Source: Aquatica leii
Lineage: Eukaryota > Arthropoda > Insecta > Coleoptera > Lampyridae
Direction of reading: 5' to 3'
NCBI GenBank assembly: GCA_035610365.1
Contig: CM069434.1
Span: forward strand, 97,700,806-97,764,805
DNA: 64,000 nt
Positions 32,896 through 44,640 of the stretch are shown piece by piece. Every line of letters starts with the position of its first letter. The first letter of the stretch is position 1. The notes beneath the pieces were generated by a model. The model was not told the DNA's origin. It saw only the letters and a list, made by a program, of their open reading frames with translations, and did no database searches. The translations under genes and the position numbers were made by a program.

Positions 32896-34955
32896 GTGAA
32901 GTGTTCGGTTTATCCAAGGTATTTGATGGCAATTCTTACAAACTCAGATGTTATGAGATATTATTTGTGGTGTAGGTTATTGTTAAAAGAGAACGCGAAT
33001 GGAAAAGATCCGAGTGCGAGTGACATTTCCAGAGCTGTACTGGCGGATTTGAAAAATATATGGCAAAAAGAATCAATTCCAATAATTTCTGATCAAAGAA
33101 TTTTGAGCTTAATAGCGAACCTTAATGAAAAATATAAGGCTATAAAAAAGAACAAAAAGGAATTTTAAGAAAAAGTGATAACATTCAGAGAGCTCAGTGA
33201 AATAACGCTATTTGATATATCCGTCTGCAAATGTAAAAACTTCTGTAATTATCAGTGCAAAATTAAAGTGACTAAACGAGAAAGAAATTTTCTAGTGGAC
33301 CAACGAACAGCTCGTAAAATGGCAATTGGTAATATTGGTAAGAAAACCAGCCAAATTCTTCAAAAGAGTTTTGCAAGGAAAGCTAAAGGAGTATCTCGAT
33401 TATTAGCATCTAAGGTTCCGGACATTACAACAAAGACACTTAAAGAAACATTTACACCTGTAATCTCAGGTATTACAACTTCTGTAAAAGAATCTGCTAC
33501 TTCAGAAATTTCAGAACCGTCAACATCATCTCAAACACAATTTTCTTCGGGTTTTGGAAAACGAATTAAATTACGCAATGTAGCCCAACCGTGCGATCGA
33601 ACAAGGATATCGGATCGATTAGCCTCAATACTAGTAAGCGCCGTTCTCCAGGATTTTCAAGTTATATCAAAGGAAATTCGTCAAAAATAGTGGATAGAAG
33701 TAAAATAAGAGAGAACGGAAGAAAAGACGGACAGAACTCCGAGAACAATCAGGAAAAAAATCATCAGCAGTTAAAGGACTTTATTTCGACGGTAGGATAC
33801 CTCGGCCATATCAAACCAACATCTGGAAGTGCTACAAATATCGCATTAAGTATCATGACATTCTTAAAGGATTTTAATGCAAATTGCAATATGGATGAAT
33901 TGCAAGCAGTTGGATGCGATGGTACTGGTATAAATACAGGTTTGAAAAATGATGTTATCCGACAACTAGAAAAGTCCATAGGTCGTTCATTACAATGGCA
34001 GGTATGTTTATTACACACTAATGAGTTACCTCTCCGCCACTTAATGCAACACCTAGATGGAAAGACAAATGATCCTAAAGGATTCTCTGGTGCAATTGGA
34101 AAGATGCTAGAAAATTGTGCAAAGTTGTCCGTCGTCGCATTTGAGCCAATTGAAGCGGAATTGCCGATTATTGATCCAAATGAACTGAGTACAAATCAGA
34201 AATATCTCTTCGATATATGTCTAGAGATGATATATCATCGTCTTTATCCCTGCGGGATCCTGGTAAAATGTCACACTCGCGCTGGTTGACAACCGCAAAC
34301 CGAATTCTCAGGTTATGTAGCTACAATAGAACCATCAATGGAACTGAAAACTTTAGCTAAATATGTGATCAAGGTATACTCTTCTAGCTGGTTTGAGGTT
34401 AAAACCAAATTTACTTGTAAGGACGGATCTAAACATTTTTTTGGAATTATCAAGAAGTTTTATTACCTATCTGACGAACACAAAGGAATGCGTATTTCGG
34501 CCATCCTGAAAACATTCTGTTGGCGATGTTAGCTGATGAACGAAAATACGTTCGGGAATTAGGTTTACGACTGATTCTCAAGTGTAGACGTAGAGCATCA
34601 AGTCGTAATCAGGACACTATTCGAGTGTTTCAAGTGCCCAAACTTAATTTCAAAACCCATAAGTACATCGATATGATCGATTGGCAGTCCTCTGAAGCTA
34701 CCGAACCACCATTAATAAGACATATTTTGACTGAGGATTTGGAAAATATGATTTTAGACGTTCCTGACAACATCAGAATTTTGAAGTTGCCTTGCCACAC
34801 TCAAGCGGTTGAACGATGCATAAAGCTGGTAACGGAAGCTTATTTTTCAGTATGTGGCAACGAAGCAAGAGACGGACTTATTCGTGCTTAACTTGCATGT
34901 CGAAGTGAGTTACCAAAGTTTGAACCAAAAAAACAATTCATTAATGTGTTGAAGT
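32896..34955 (+). pseudogene. Uncharacterised TE-like protein family, copy A, broken
   Basis: Pieces in order: LWCRLLLKENANGKDP and SIPIISDQRILSLIANLNEKY (32896-33168); FDISVCKCKNFC, RNFLVDQRTARKMAIGN and Ser/Thr-rich linker (33175-33690); a frameshift to SSKIVDRSKIR; GHIKPTSGSATNIALS, LQAVGCDGTGINTGLKNDVI, SLQWQVCLLHTNELPLRHL, FSGAIGKMLENC and NQKYLFDICLEM (to 34289); ELKTLAKYVIKVYSSSWF; then VRELGLRLILKCRRRAS, DMIDWQSSEATEPPL, LPCHTQAVERCIKLVTEAYFSVCGNEARDG (to 34891). This is a family I recognise from repeated uncharacterised proteins of insects and Hydra. The GCDGT acidic residue and the C-terminal HTQAVER box make a DDE-type nuclease plausible, but that is inference. At least five frame breaks. 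Confidence 0.6.
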
Positions 34956-35571
34956 AATTACTACTCTGTACAAAAATGTGCCAAAGTTTTTAAATAAAGA
35001 TTTGTGATTGCTAACAATTTTTCTAGTCATCATACTTACCACTATCTACCACAAATTCAAAGGTACCAAATTCTTTAAATATGAGATTTGTGATTTCTAC
35101 AATTTTTTCTATTATACACTATTATAGAACTATCTACTATGAATTCAAGTGGAGAGGAACTTCAAAATATTATTTCATAGAGCTCAAATTTTACATATCT
35201 CAGTGATAAAGCAAAAGGCACATTTTCCACTCCCATGACAAATAAAAAACGAAATTTTTTTTCCTTATAGAATCGCTCCACACTACTGTACATACCAGTT
35301 TCTGATGAGAATATGTAAAAACACAACGCGCAGCGTTATCAGCAGCTTTGAAATTTTGCTTACTTCGTCAGTTCAATAGATGGCAAGCATGTCAGAATAA
35401 GATAACTTAAAAACACAGGATCAACAATTATAATTACAAAGGTTATAAGTTATAACCATATGCTGATGCAGATGGTTGTTTTGCAACCATTGATGTGAAG
35501 GATCTTAGAAGAAACAGCGATAGGGATGTATCTCGTTCATCACGTTTAAGTTGCTAGTTCTATGAGGACAG
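34956..35571. other. No gene recognised
   Basis: Non-coding portion of the duplicated block, AT-rich. Confidence 0.45.
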
Positions 35572-35589
35572 TTGAATTTATCGCGACTA

Positions 35590-35805
35590 CAACTCTTACT
35601 ATTGGACGCTGTTCAAGTTTCATTTTCATTTTTCTTTGTTGGCAAAGAGGCTTTTCTTCTTAAAGCTTATCTTATGTGGCTTTACCCGAGAGCTACTTTG
35701 AGAGACAAAAAACGAATTTCTAATTTGCGATTGAATTTAAGTCTAAAGACAGTAGAAAGCGTGTCTAGAATGTTCATGTTGACGTTCCGTGTATTTCATG
35801 TACAG
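35590..35805 (+). pseudogene. HARBI1-like transposase fragment (copy A)
   Basis: A frame reading FFVGKEAFLLKAYLMWLYPR, then KKRISNLRLNLSLKTVESVS and MLTFRVF matches the end of the Harbinger DDE domain (GDEAFPL.. and the R..VE...G..R.RVF block). The second catalytic Asp position reads GKEAF instead of the usual GDEAF, and the third reads TVESVS. The fragment is about 70 residues, with no other Harbinger sequence attached. It recurs in copy B. Confidence 0.65.
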
Positions 35806-37727
35806 AAAATTGGTCAAACCGTTTACGGCGGTTACGGTAAGAATTATGGGTAACTAAATTTAAATGGAGCGATGGCCGCAGTAGCTCGGTTCTTGTAGGC
35901 AAAATGGGGTGGGTTAGAAATTGTTAGGGGAATATTTAAATCAAAGATGTCGTGGTAGATAAAATTAGTTAAATAGTGATTAGACATTGTTAGAAATGGG
36001 CGCCACACAATTTGTTTAGTTACGGTCCTGTTAAGTAAATTGTAAAAGTTTAACAGGGCTCTAGTAGTAGCGAAGGGTTGCTGAAAAAAAAAAACGGAGA
36101 AGGTTAAGCAATAAATAGCAATCAGTAAATTTGATGTAAATATAATGAATTTAGAATAAATAGCAATTTACAAAATAATCAATAAAATATTCAATTTTGA
36201 ATTATGCAAACAAAATATACGTGAAGTTGAGTAAAACAATCGATAATGGATTTCAAATATTACAAAAATACAGGATCTAAATTACCTTGTGTTAAAACAA
36301 AAGTAGTAAAACTAATTTAATTACGTTAGGTTCGCAAAACAAACAACAACAAAAAATTTAATTTGGAGCAGCGATCGTTATTCGACAAGACAGTAATTTC
36401 AAATTTGAAATACAAAAAAAAATCTTACTTTATTACTTCGCTGATGGAACTCCGTGCACGGTATTTTCAGTCGAAGTTTCCTTAAATAAAATATTTAAAA
36501 CAAACAATTGGCCGTCGGCAAATAACAGCCGAGAATTAGAGTTAGGTTTACTATCTCGTAGATCAGGAGATGCGCGACCAAATTTATGTAGGTTAATAGG
36601 TCAGTTACAATTACGTTATAAGTCAACAAATTTCAAGGTAAATCAGATAACAACTTCTTATAGAAACAAAGAGAAATTAAATTAAGTAAATTAAGCCAAA
36701 GTTTAAATAACAAAAGTGAATTTTAAATAGCAAAAAAAAATTGTAAAATTTTAAAGTATAAGGAAAAGTTCTTGAATTTCTAAAGTTGATTAAGCAAGTA
36801 GGATTTTGATTAAAAGTTCAATGTAGAAAATCAAATCTTTGAGATTTGCACAAATATGAATTAATTCACAATAAAACGAAGGTTAACGGTTGGTTTTTTT
36901 TTCACTTAGCGTCAGTTGGTGCAATCGAAGTTGACTTCTCAGTGTAGCGTTAGTAGAGTTTACAGATGAACGGAGTATTTTGGTAGTTGAAGGAACTCTC
37001 ATACGTGGGGGAACCGATCCGTTGAAAGAGACGTTCATATGAATTAGAACAATTTCGTCGGAAGAAAAACCGCTATAACAAGGAAGGGAGAGAAGCGAAG
37101 TTAGATTAACTAAATAAAACAAAAACTAAGTACTTTACCTGGGTATAATAATCCAGCGTTAAGAAAACTAAGTACACTTTTAAAATTTAAATATACGAAT
37201 TTTTAGTAATTTTAGGAAAGAAACAGGTTCCGTAGATATACTAAAAGTTAGGAAGGTTTCAACGTAATATCCGGTAAAATCACCGTATTTAAGTAAACGT
37301 TAGTACTTCCAAGGTACAGTAAATTTTTGAGGTGATCTCAACAAGAGGTTGTCAGGAACTGATTAAAGAAGGAAACGAAGTACCTAAGGTTATAATGACC
37401 TCAGAAGATAACAAAATAAATTTGTCAGCAAACTCGTGAGAACGCTCGGTTGTGGAAAACAAGGAATACTCATTGCTCTTAGTCATAAGAATTAAAAGAA
37501 ACTAGCGCGAAATGACCTTAGGAGCGACACACAGATGTTCATTAGTAAGAATAGTAGAAAAGAAATCATATTTTCTGATTATTTAAAAAACAGATTACTT
37601 CTCTCATTTACAAAAAATAATAAGGTGATTCCTTTTTAGTCCGTTTAGTACTGCCAATATCGTAGAACTTTCTTTTTAAATATCGAATATAACTATTCGA
37701 AACTGCCTACAAGTAAGGTGCTTAGTA
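35806..37727. other. No gene recognised
   Basis: Non-coding. The first 740 bp belong to the duplicated block (to 36548). A GGCCGCAGTAGCTCGGTTC segment at about 35872 has a faint resemblance to a tRNA A box. After 36549 the sequence is unique in the window. The minus ORF at 36883-37122 shows no domain. Confidence 0.45.
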
Positions 37728-38460
37728 ATGGCTCTGATATTGGAAAGAGATTTTGATGAATTTATAAATTACATTGAAGATAATCCATACCCTCGTATCC
37801 CTAGAGTGATATTGCAAGATCAGCCAAATATTTTTAAAATCTTAAGTCCATTGAATTTTTAAAAAAGTATCATTTTAACAAGGAAACCGTAGTCAATATA
37901 ATTAATTATGTCAATCATTTTAAGTGACAATGAAATACAATCTAATCGAGGCAACCTCTTCCACTCTTAGTGGTATTATTGACGAAACTCATATTCCCAT
38001 TAAAAGTTTTGGTGGTCATAATGCCGAAATTTATCGCAACAGGAAATCTTGGTTCTCTTTAAACGTTGAGGTTGTAGCAGGTCCAAATTTAAAAATTTTT
38101 GATATTGTAGATGGCCTGGATCGGTTCACGATTTAAGAATGGTTGACAATAGTGCTATTAAGATGAGGTTTCCGAATGGTTCCGTTACCGGCGGGTTTTA
38201 AGAGATCCTGGTAACCCTCAATGAAGGTATATTTATACACCAATTCTTCAACCGTCTACACCTACAAAAAAAACCAATATAACAGAGTAGACATTAGTAC
38301 AAGAAACGTTAGTGAAAGAGCTCTTGGTGTGTGAAAAAGAATTTCATGTATAACCAGAGAAATAGCAACTAAGTTATCCACTACTCAAAAAATTATTGTG
38401 GCAACTGCAATGTTACACAATATAACAAGAAGTGAAAATTTTGGAGAACAAAACCCATAA
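37728..38460 (+). pseudogene. HARBI1-like transposase, near full length, frameshifted
   Basis: ATG 37728 opens MALILERDFDEFINYIEDNP and FKILSPLNF, the N-terminal region. After stops the frame 37924-38136 has the first catalytic block GIIDETHIPIKSFGGHNAEIYRNRK and SWFSLNVEVVAGPNLKIFDIV. Then a changed frame has VDNSAIKMRFPNGSVTG, a degraded second block (RDPGNP for the usual GDSGYP), and the third block RNVSERALGVWKR with ATKLSTTQKIIVATAMLHNI to the stop at 38458. Both N-terminal and C-terminal ends are there, so this is the transposase gene of a two-gene Harbinger element. It is shortened (about 240 residues readable) and inactive. Confidence 0.82.
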
Positions 38461-38639
38461 ATTTTGCCATCACAAGTTCCTCGTCGATTGATATATGTGT
38501 GTGAAAGAGGAAATTTAATACATCAACGCATTTATTCAAAGAAATTTTCAATGAAATATATTAACGGTTTAATAATACAAATAATAATAAATGAAGTATG
38601 TTTAAGTTACTGGGGTTTATTAAGGTCCAGTTGCGTTTT

Positions 38640-39394
38640 TCTTCATTTCGGCTTTTGCTTTTTTAGCAAGATATAAGATTCTTCTTCATGCTACATTCGA
38701 CGTACGTAGGTGTATTTGATGGTCTAGTCTTTTTCGACATGCGTGCGCTTCTTCCATCTGCATACGTCGAACGTGCAATTGCTTTTCCATTTCTAACATC
38801 TTATTTACTTTTTATCCGGATTGGTAGTTCATTTTCAATCGATCGTCCAAAACGGTATAAGAATTTTGATTAATTTCAGGTGCTTCGTCAGTAAATTTAG
38901 ATGTTAATGGAATCAAAGGTGAATATTTATCTAACTGAGTTGATGATGATTCAAATAATGAATCGCAATCAATTGCATCTTTTGTTTTCACATTCATGTT
39001 ATCGTTCATTAATATTTCTAAATCTGGATTAGGATCTGTTATTGTAGTTTTATAGCTTCCACCTTCAATTTTTATTTTTCCATTTTTTCTTTTGTAATAG
39101 CCTTTTTCTTCAAAGACTATATTTTTCCAGCTTTTCTTAAACTAATTTCATCTCTCTATTAATTCCAGGAAACAATTGGAATTAATAAAAACATTACTAT
39201 TTATTCACATTTACCTGTGTCACATGAGGTATTAAACTATTAAATTCTAGTGCTAATGCTTTCCAGGTTTGTTTTTTCTTTAAAACTGAAACAATATCGA
39301 TTTTTTTATTTTTCAAAATGTGTTTATATTTCAGTATAAGTTCTTGCAAGGAGAGTTTTTTATTATGTGTAAATATTTTTCTTTTTTCAGACAT
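38640..39394 (-). pseudogene. Harbinger Myb/SANT-like DNA-binding protein, one in-frame stop
   Basis: Exon 1 (39394-39215) encodes MSEKRKIFTHNKKLSLQELI and KQTWKALALEFNSLIPHVTQ, a Myb/SANT-type helix-turn-helix with its spaced tryptophan. A GTAAAT donor and a TTAG acceptor (exon 2 starts 39141) rejoin in phase to FKKSWKNIVFEEKGYYKRK and GKIKIEGGSYKTTITDPNPD. An in-frame TAA at 38812-38814 interrupts the gene. Beyond it the frame continues KMLEMEKQLHVRRMQMEEA, a helical C-terminus typical of these proteins. In Harbinger elements this protein brings the transposase to the element ends and to the nucleus. It lies convergent to the transposase gene, as expected for the family. Confidence 0.75.
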
Positions 39395-40559
39395 GCTAAA
39401 AGTTGTACAAGTACATAAATTAGAATGCGCTTATACTCACAATTAAAATAAAATACTGCATCTATTTCAGTATCTTGTTAAAAGTGTATTGCATTGGCTT
39501 ACCTGTAAGTTTTAATTTAGCGTGTCTTATATGTATAAACTTTTGAGGTACCCACACAAAAGAGATAGTGCAGCGTAACTGATGTTTTTAGAGCGAATGT
39601 CACTATTTATTTTCGATATTAGAATAGATTGCTATGATTTTAAATATTTAAGTCTATTTAATTGTATATTTTTTTAATTTTTTGGGATATTTTACGTTTC
39701 TGAATCAGAAAAATTTTGGATATCTGTGTGTGTGTCTGTGTGTGTGTAATGATGTACCGACAATAACTCTCGAACCAAAAGTCCTAGTAACTTGAAATTG
39801 GGTACGGAGCGGGCTTTTCATATTCTCTCGGTTCTATCAAAAGATGAGTTTCATAAAAAGACCGGAAGTGGGTGTATCCGCCATTTTTAACAGTTTTTCT
39901 TATATAATTTTGTGCGTATGTAAATTATTCGGATTATTTTTATATTTTCGTATAGAGATAATTCTACCTAACAATTTATTCAACTAAAAAAATTCTAAGA
40001 TTAACAGTTTATTAAATGTTTTCTTTATAAATTAAAATGAATGCACAAATATAATCTAGGTTCGAATCCTGCCTGCGATGATTTTTTTATGAAAAAAAAA
40101 CCATATCTTAAAGGTAAAGCAGGATACGTAAAAATATAAATTGTGCCTGATTTACTAAAAGGAAAAGCAATATTAAGGCGCACAAATATAGGGGTTAGTC
40201 GATATGACATCATAAACTCGGTTTGTCATATTTCGGTTATATCTATCTACAAAAATTTCAAAAAAATTAAAGCATGCTAGGAAGTCAATACAAACGTGTA
40301 CATATCACTTTAAAGTAGTTTTATGACAACATAATCTTAAAAAATATGTAGACATTCCTTCATCATTCTTTATAGGAAAGTCGTGTGGTAACCACCCCAG
40401 TTTTTTTTAAATAGTTTATTAATTTGTGCGTATTGTGTAGATTTCTATAATTTAAAAAAAAATACTTCTTGGGTCAAACATAGATATCGATAGTATCGGA
40501 AAAATCATACCATTTTTTATACACGGAGTGCTGCATCTTCCTTACATTATCGACTATCA
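39395..40559. other. Non-coding; GT-rich microsatellite and tRNA-like B box
   Basis: A TGTGTGTGTCTGTGTGTGTG run lies at about 39728-39747, followed by a segment (ACTCTCGAACCAAA and AAGTGGGTGTATCCGCC) that looks like a dispersed arthropod repeat. At 40059-40069 GGTTCGAATCC is an exact RNA polymerase III B box, with CTGCC following; an A box was not found, so a SINE remnant is likelier than a tRNA gene. Confidence 0.45.
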
Positions 40560-40564
40560 CACAT

Positions 40565-40757
40565 TGTAATTTTTCGTTATATTTTGTTTAATTGAATAAC
40601 TTGATTCAAAATAACATACGTTTATTAAACTTGATACAACATACGATGTTGAAAAATGCAATAACAATAATACGTTTTCAATTTATATCTACAATCACAA
40701 CAACACTTATCAATCCACAACAGGAATCTCAAATTGAATTGCAACGAATGCGCAACA
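40565..40757 (-). repeat. BEL/Pao 3' LTR
   Basis: 193 bp, TGTAATTTTTCG at one end and GCGCAACA at the other (plus strand). It carries two short insertions relative to the partner LTR (around 40640-40660 and 40700). Confidence 0.9.
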
Positions 40758-40806
40758 TACCGGCCTCCTTGAAGGGATTTACCTTCAAACCCAAAAAAAT
40801 TGAAGA

Positions 40807-42013
40807 TTAGTCGATTGGTAAGATGCACACTCTTGAGAATGCTAGTTTTAGGACACCATTACTAGTACGAATTTCGGCTGTATGTACTATACCATCTCTG
40901 CCTGGATAACAAGCGATGATGCGTCCCAGCTTCCATTGTTGGACCGGAAGGTTGTCATCTTTGATCAGAACTAATTTGTTAATGGCCAAATTCCCTTCAT
41001 TTGGAAACTTCCACTTTGTTCGCTGCTGTAGATTATTAATGTATTTGTTGGACCATCGATTCCAAAAATGTTGAACTCATTGCTGCTGTCTTTGATACCT
41101 TGTTAGTTTATTTTTGTAACGGCAGTAAAGTAATCTGGAATTGAAGTAAGCTGCGTGTCTATTAAAAAGTGTCCTGGGGTGAGGGGTTCGAGAAATGAGT
41201 TGCCTGAGGAGAAATAAATTTCCAAGTTGTTTTGTTGTTAATAAGATATCGATGTACATTTAAATCATTGGTTAATTGATTTAATCGCTCGTTGATTTTT
41301 CGCAATTTGTTATTTGCGCCTACAAAATTTGTCGCGTTATCAGAATAAATTTGTTTGCACAAACCTCTTCTAGCAATGAACCTCTTTAACGCATTCAAAA
41401 ATGATTCTGTAGTTGAATCACCAGCCAACTCTAAATGAACCGCTTTAGTGTTAAAACAAATAAAGAGACAAACATAAGTTTTTACATTTTTACGATTTCG
41501 AGTCTTACCATCCTTAATCAAAAATGGTCCAGCGCAATCTACTCCGCTTGTTTCGAATGGTCTGGTATAAGTTACGCGATTGCTAGGCAGTTCACCCATT
41601 AGAGGGGTTGACACGCGAGATTTTGCCTTATTATAACACACAATGCATCTATGTAATACTAATCTGACTGCGTTTCTCCCGTTTAAAGGCCAATATTTAT
41701 TTCTCAGTGATGCTAAAACATGTTGAGCGCCAGCATGCAGAAGTCGTTTATGTTCATATTCAATTATCAAATTAGTAACATGATGTTTGGGTAATAGGAT
41801 GGGATGCCTTTTAGAGTAATCAAATTTGGAGTTACCTAATCGACCGCCTACACGAATTATATCATCTGAATCTAAAAATGGATTTAAAGAAGACAGCTTG
41901 CTTTTTGGTGCAACTATTTTAGATTTTTTCTGAATTAGTGTGACAATTAATTTATTTGCTTGATCTAATTCATTGATTTTAAGATTGTTTATAGTTTGGT
42001 CACGCTTAGTCAC
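40807..42013 (-). pseudogene. BEL/Pao integrase and C-terminal domain
   Basis: From 42013: IIRVGGRLGNSKFDYSKRHP, LLPKHHVTNLIIEYEH..LLHAGAQHVLASLRNKYW and CIVCYNKAKS (HHCC zinc domain), GVDCAGPFLIKDG (first catalytic Asp of the core), KAVHLELAGDSTTESFLNAL, IYSDNATNFVGANN (second Asp). The core's glutamate region falls after a break near 41180. The C-terminal segment 40989-40807 has NKLVLIKDDNLPVQQWKLGRI and YPGRDGIVHTAEIRTSNG, the DUF5641-type end of Pao integrases. A frameshift lies between the two. Confidence 0.88.
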
Positions 42014-42253
42014 TCTAGTGTTATTAATAAACCGCAGTATGTATGCAACAACTCGATTTAATTTATCAAATAAAGAATATTTAAGTAGAATGCTTTGATC
42101 GTTATCTAAATTATTTATATACGTTTGGGTTTTCTTAGCCTTTTCTAAATTTACATGAGTATAAACGGCGGTGGGCCATTCTGATTGAACATTTCTTAAC
42201 CACGGTGGACCGTTTAACCATAATGAAGATTTTATTAATTCGTTTGGAGTACA

Positions 42254-43994
42254 TCATCGTGCAATAAGGTCGGATGGGTTTTCGCTAGATTTTATATAAT
42301 TCCAAGTACCGTTTTTAGTTAATCCTTGGATTTCTGCTACACGATTACAAACAAAGGTCTTCCAAGTAGCGGGTTCTACGGATAACCATGATAAAACAAT
42401 TTCCGAATCAGACCAATAAAATATTTTTTTAAAGTTAATGTTCATTGCTTGTATGACCTTTGATTGTAATTTAGCTAATAATAAAGCTCCGCACAGCTCC
42501 AAACGAGGTAACGTTATACATTTTAGTGGTGCTACACGAGATTTTGCTGTTAATAAACGGCTGTAATAATAATCTAATGTAGATACATGCTCCGTAAGCA
42601 CTTATCGAAGCATCTGAAAAACCATGAAGTTGAATTTCGATATAATTTGATATAAGAACTTGTCTTGGTAATTGTATTGCGTTAATTATGATGGCAACTG
42701 ATCATAAAATTTTAACCACAATGTATGGTATACAAATTTTGGGAATTGACTCGTCCCATCCGATTTTAAGTTTCCATAATTGTTGTAACATTATTTTAGC
42801 TGTGATGATTATTGAACCGATTAACCCTAACGGATCAAATATTTTTGAAATTACAGATAAAATTATTCGTTTTGTTACCTTGGTTGTTGACTTATCGCTA
42901 TTAAAAGAGTACTGTAACATGTCTGCTTTTGAATTCCATAGAACTCCTAACGTTTTTACTGTTTTGTCGTCTGTTAAATAATTATGCTGGATTTTGTTGT
43001 TAATTTGCGATCCGGTTAAGATGCTTGGGTGATTCGACAACCACTGTCTTAACTCAAATCCGGAGCTGTTTAATAACCCTTCTAACCCGGTTTTTAAAAT
43101 TTTTGTATTCTTTATTGAGTTGCTACCAGAAATTACATCATCCATGTAAAAATCTTCTATTATTGTTTGACACGTTTGTGGATAATTATCTTGATTTTCT
43201 AATGCGATTTGTTTTAAGCATCTTGTAGCTATGAATGATGCTGGTCCCGTACCGTAGGTAACCGTGTTTAATTGATAATGCGTGATTTCATCGTTAGGAT
43301 TGTTTCGCCACACGATTCTTTGTAGATCGCGTTGATATTTGTTAACAATAATTTAACGATACATTTTTGTTATATCTGCGATTATTACATAATTATGTTT
43401 CCTAAACCGATTGATTATAGAAAATATATCATCTTGAAGTGAGGGGCCTACTAGCAAGACGTTGTTTAACGATTTACCTTGAGTATCCGATTGAGACGCG
43501 TTAAAAACAACCCGAAGTTTTGTTGTTCGGCTTGACTGTTTCAACACCACGTGGTGAGGCATGTAATTGATGTAATACGTTATGTTGTTTGTTTTTATGT
43601 TAGGTGGTTCGATTTTAATCATGTGATTTAATGAAATGTATCCGTTCATAAAGTAATGTACAGTAATGTTGTTTTAATTCAGGATTCGTATTGAACTTTT
43701 TTTCCAAGGACAAAAGACGTTTTTCGCAATATCTTTAGTGTCGATAAAGTTGAAATTATATTTTAATGGTAAACTTACAACAAAACGACCGGATTTGTTA
43801 CGTGTTACAGTTTTGGTAAAGTGTTCTTTGCATCTCGATTCTTCGCTAGTCAATATTTTCGATTTAACATGATTGTCTTCGATTTGCCAAAACTTCTCTA
43901 ATTGATTATTTAGATCGTTTGTAGAGAGTAAACTTAATTGTTGCGGTATGTTATGAATAGTTGTTAATTGACCAGATATAATCCAACCTAGCAT
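42254..43994 (-). pseudogene. BEL/Pao reverse transcriptase-RNase H
   Basis: 43994-43674 is the protease-RT linker (QLEKFWQIEDNHVKSK and EESRCKEHFTKTVTRN). 43649-43353 has MPHHVVLKQSSRTTKLRVVFNA and ADITKMYR, the N-terminal palm with its catalytic Asp. 43313-42702 has VTYGTGPASFIATRCLKQIA and the catalytic box DFYMDDVISG, then KRIILSVISKIFDPLGL. 42601-42254 has the RNase H blocks [15 protein letters not shown] and [12 protein letters not shown]. Frame changes between each of these pieces inactivate it. Confidence 0.88.
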
Positions 43995-44227
43995 TGTTTT
44001 CTGATAAACGGGGTGATTTTGTTTATTCTAATTTGCCCGACACACATAAGTTCTTGAAACATTTGAGCTCCGATTAGCATATCTACGTGAGAAGATTTGT
44101 TAAATTGTGGATCAGCTAATTGGATATCTGTCGGTATAGTTAATTTTGAAATCGGTATGTCAAACTGAGGTATATTGCCAGTAATGTTATCTAATACTAA
44201 AAATGGTATTTTAGTTGAATATGACGT

Positions 44228-44640
44228 TTACAACGATTTAATATTGGCTGCCGTTCTTACACGTGAACACGAAGCCGAATTGTTAATTCCAAATATAGGT
44301 AAATTAATTTGTTGAACTGGTAATTTTAATTTGGAAAGTAAGTTTTTTGTTATAAAATTGGACATCGATCCTGAGTCTAAAAGCGCACGGCATTTAATAG
44401 GAAAATTATTATTATCGTAGATTTCTATGATTGCAGTTGAAAGTAAAACAGTGTTATAATTGCAATTGTTATTAGACGAATTTGATGAACACAAATCGTT
44501 TGTTTCGTTTTCTAAGTGATTATCGTTTGATGGCGAACCTTGAACTATTTCGAGGTCCCTTGTATTTACGATGTTAGGAATGCTATTATTATTATTATTA
44601 GTATCTAAATGCAAAAGAGTTTTGTGTTTGCGATTACAAC
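44228..44640 (-). pseudogene. BEL/Pao aspartic protease
   Basis: The ORF has IEIYDNNNFPIKCRALLDSG and then SMSNFITKNLLSKLKLPVQQ: the LLDSGS active-site triad of Pao proteases. Upstream is an Asn/Ser-rich linker. It ends in a stop at 44228. Further protease and linker blocks continue toward 43994 in other frames (TDIQLADPQF-like near 44110). Confidence 0.75.

Larger units (their letters stand above)
30195..36548 (+). repeat. 6.35-kb duplicated block, copy A
   Basis: The sequence from about 30195 to 36548 runs in the same order and orientation as 57675-63994, with few substitutions and scattered short indels. It covers most of the pogo-2 transposase, the uncharacterised plus-strand gene relic, a Harbinger fragment and about 700 bp of non-coding DNA. 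Copy A has lost about 100 bp (at about 33795) and about 25 bp (at about 34480) that copy B retains. The left breakpoint lies inside the pogo element, not at a TIR. Confidence 0.9.

Noticed and set aside
35865-35900. GGCCGCAGTAGCTCGGTTC segment considered as a tRNA gene
   Set aside because: It resembles a tRNA D-arm region but no cloverleaf or B box follows at the right distance.
36883-37122. 79-residue minus-strand ORF
   Set aside because: No recognised motif, just beyond the duplicated block; could be chance.
39728-39747. GT microsatellite considered as a CRISPR or regulatory array
   Set aside because: Simple dinucleotide repeat; no spacer structure, and the sequence is eukaryotic.
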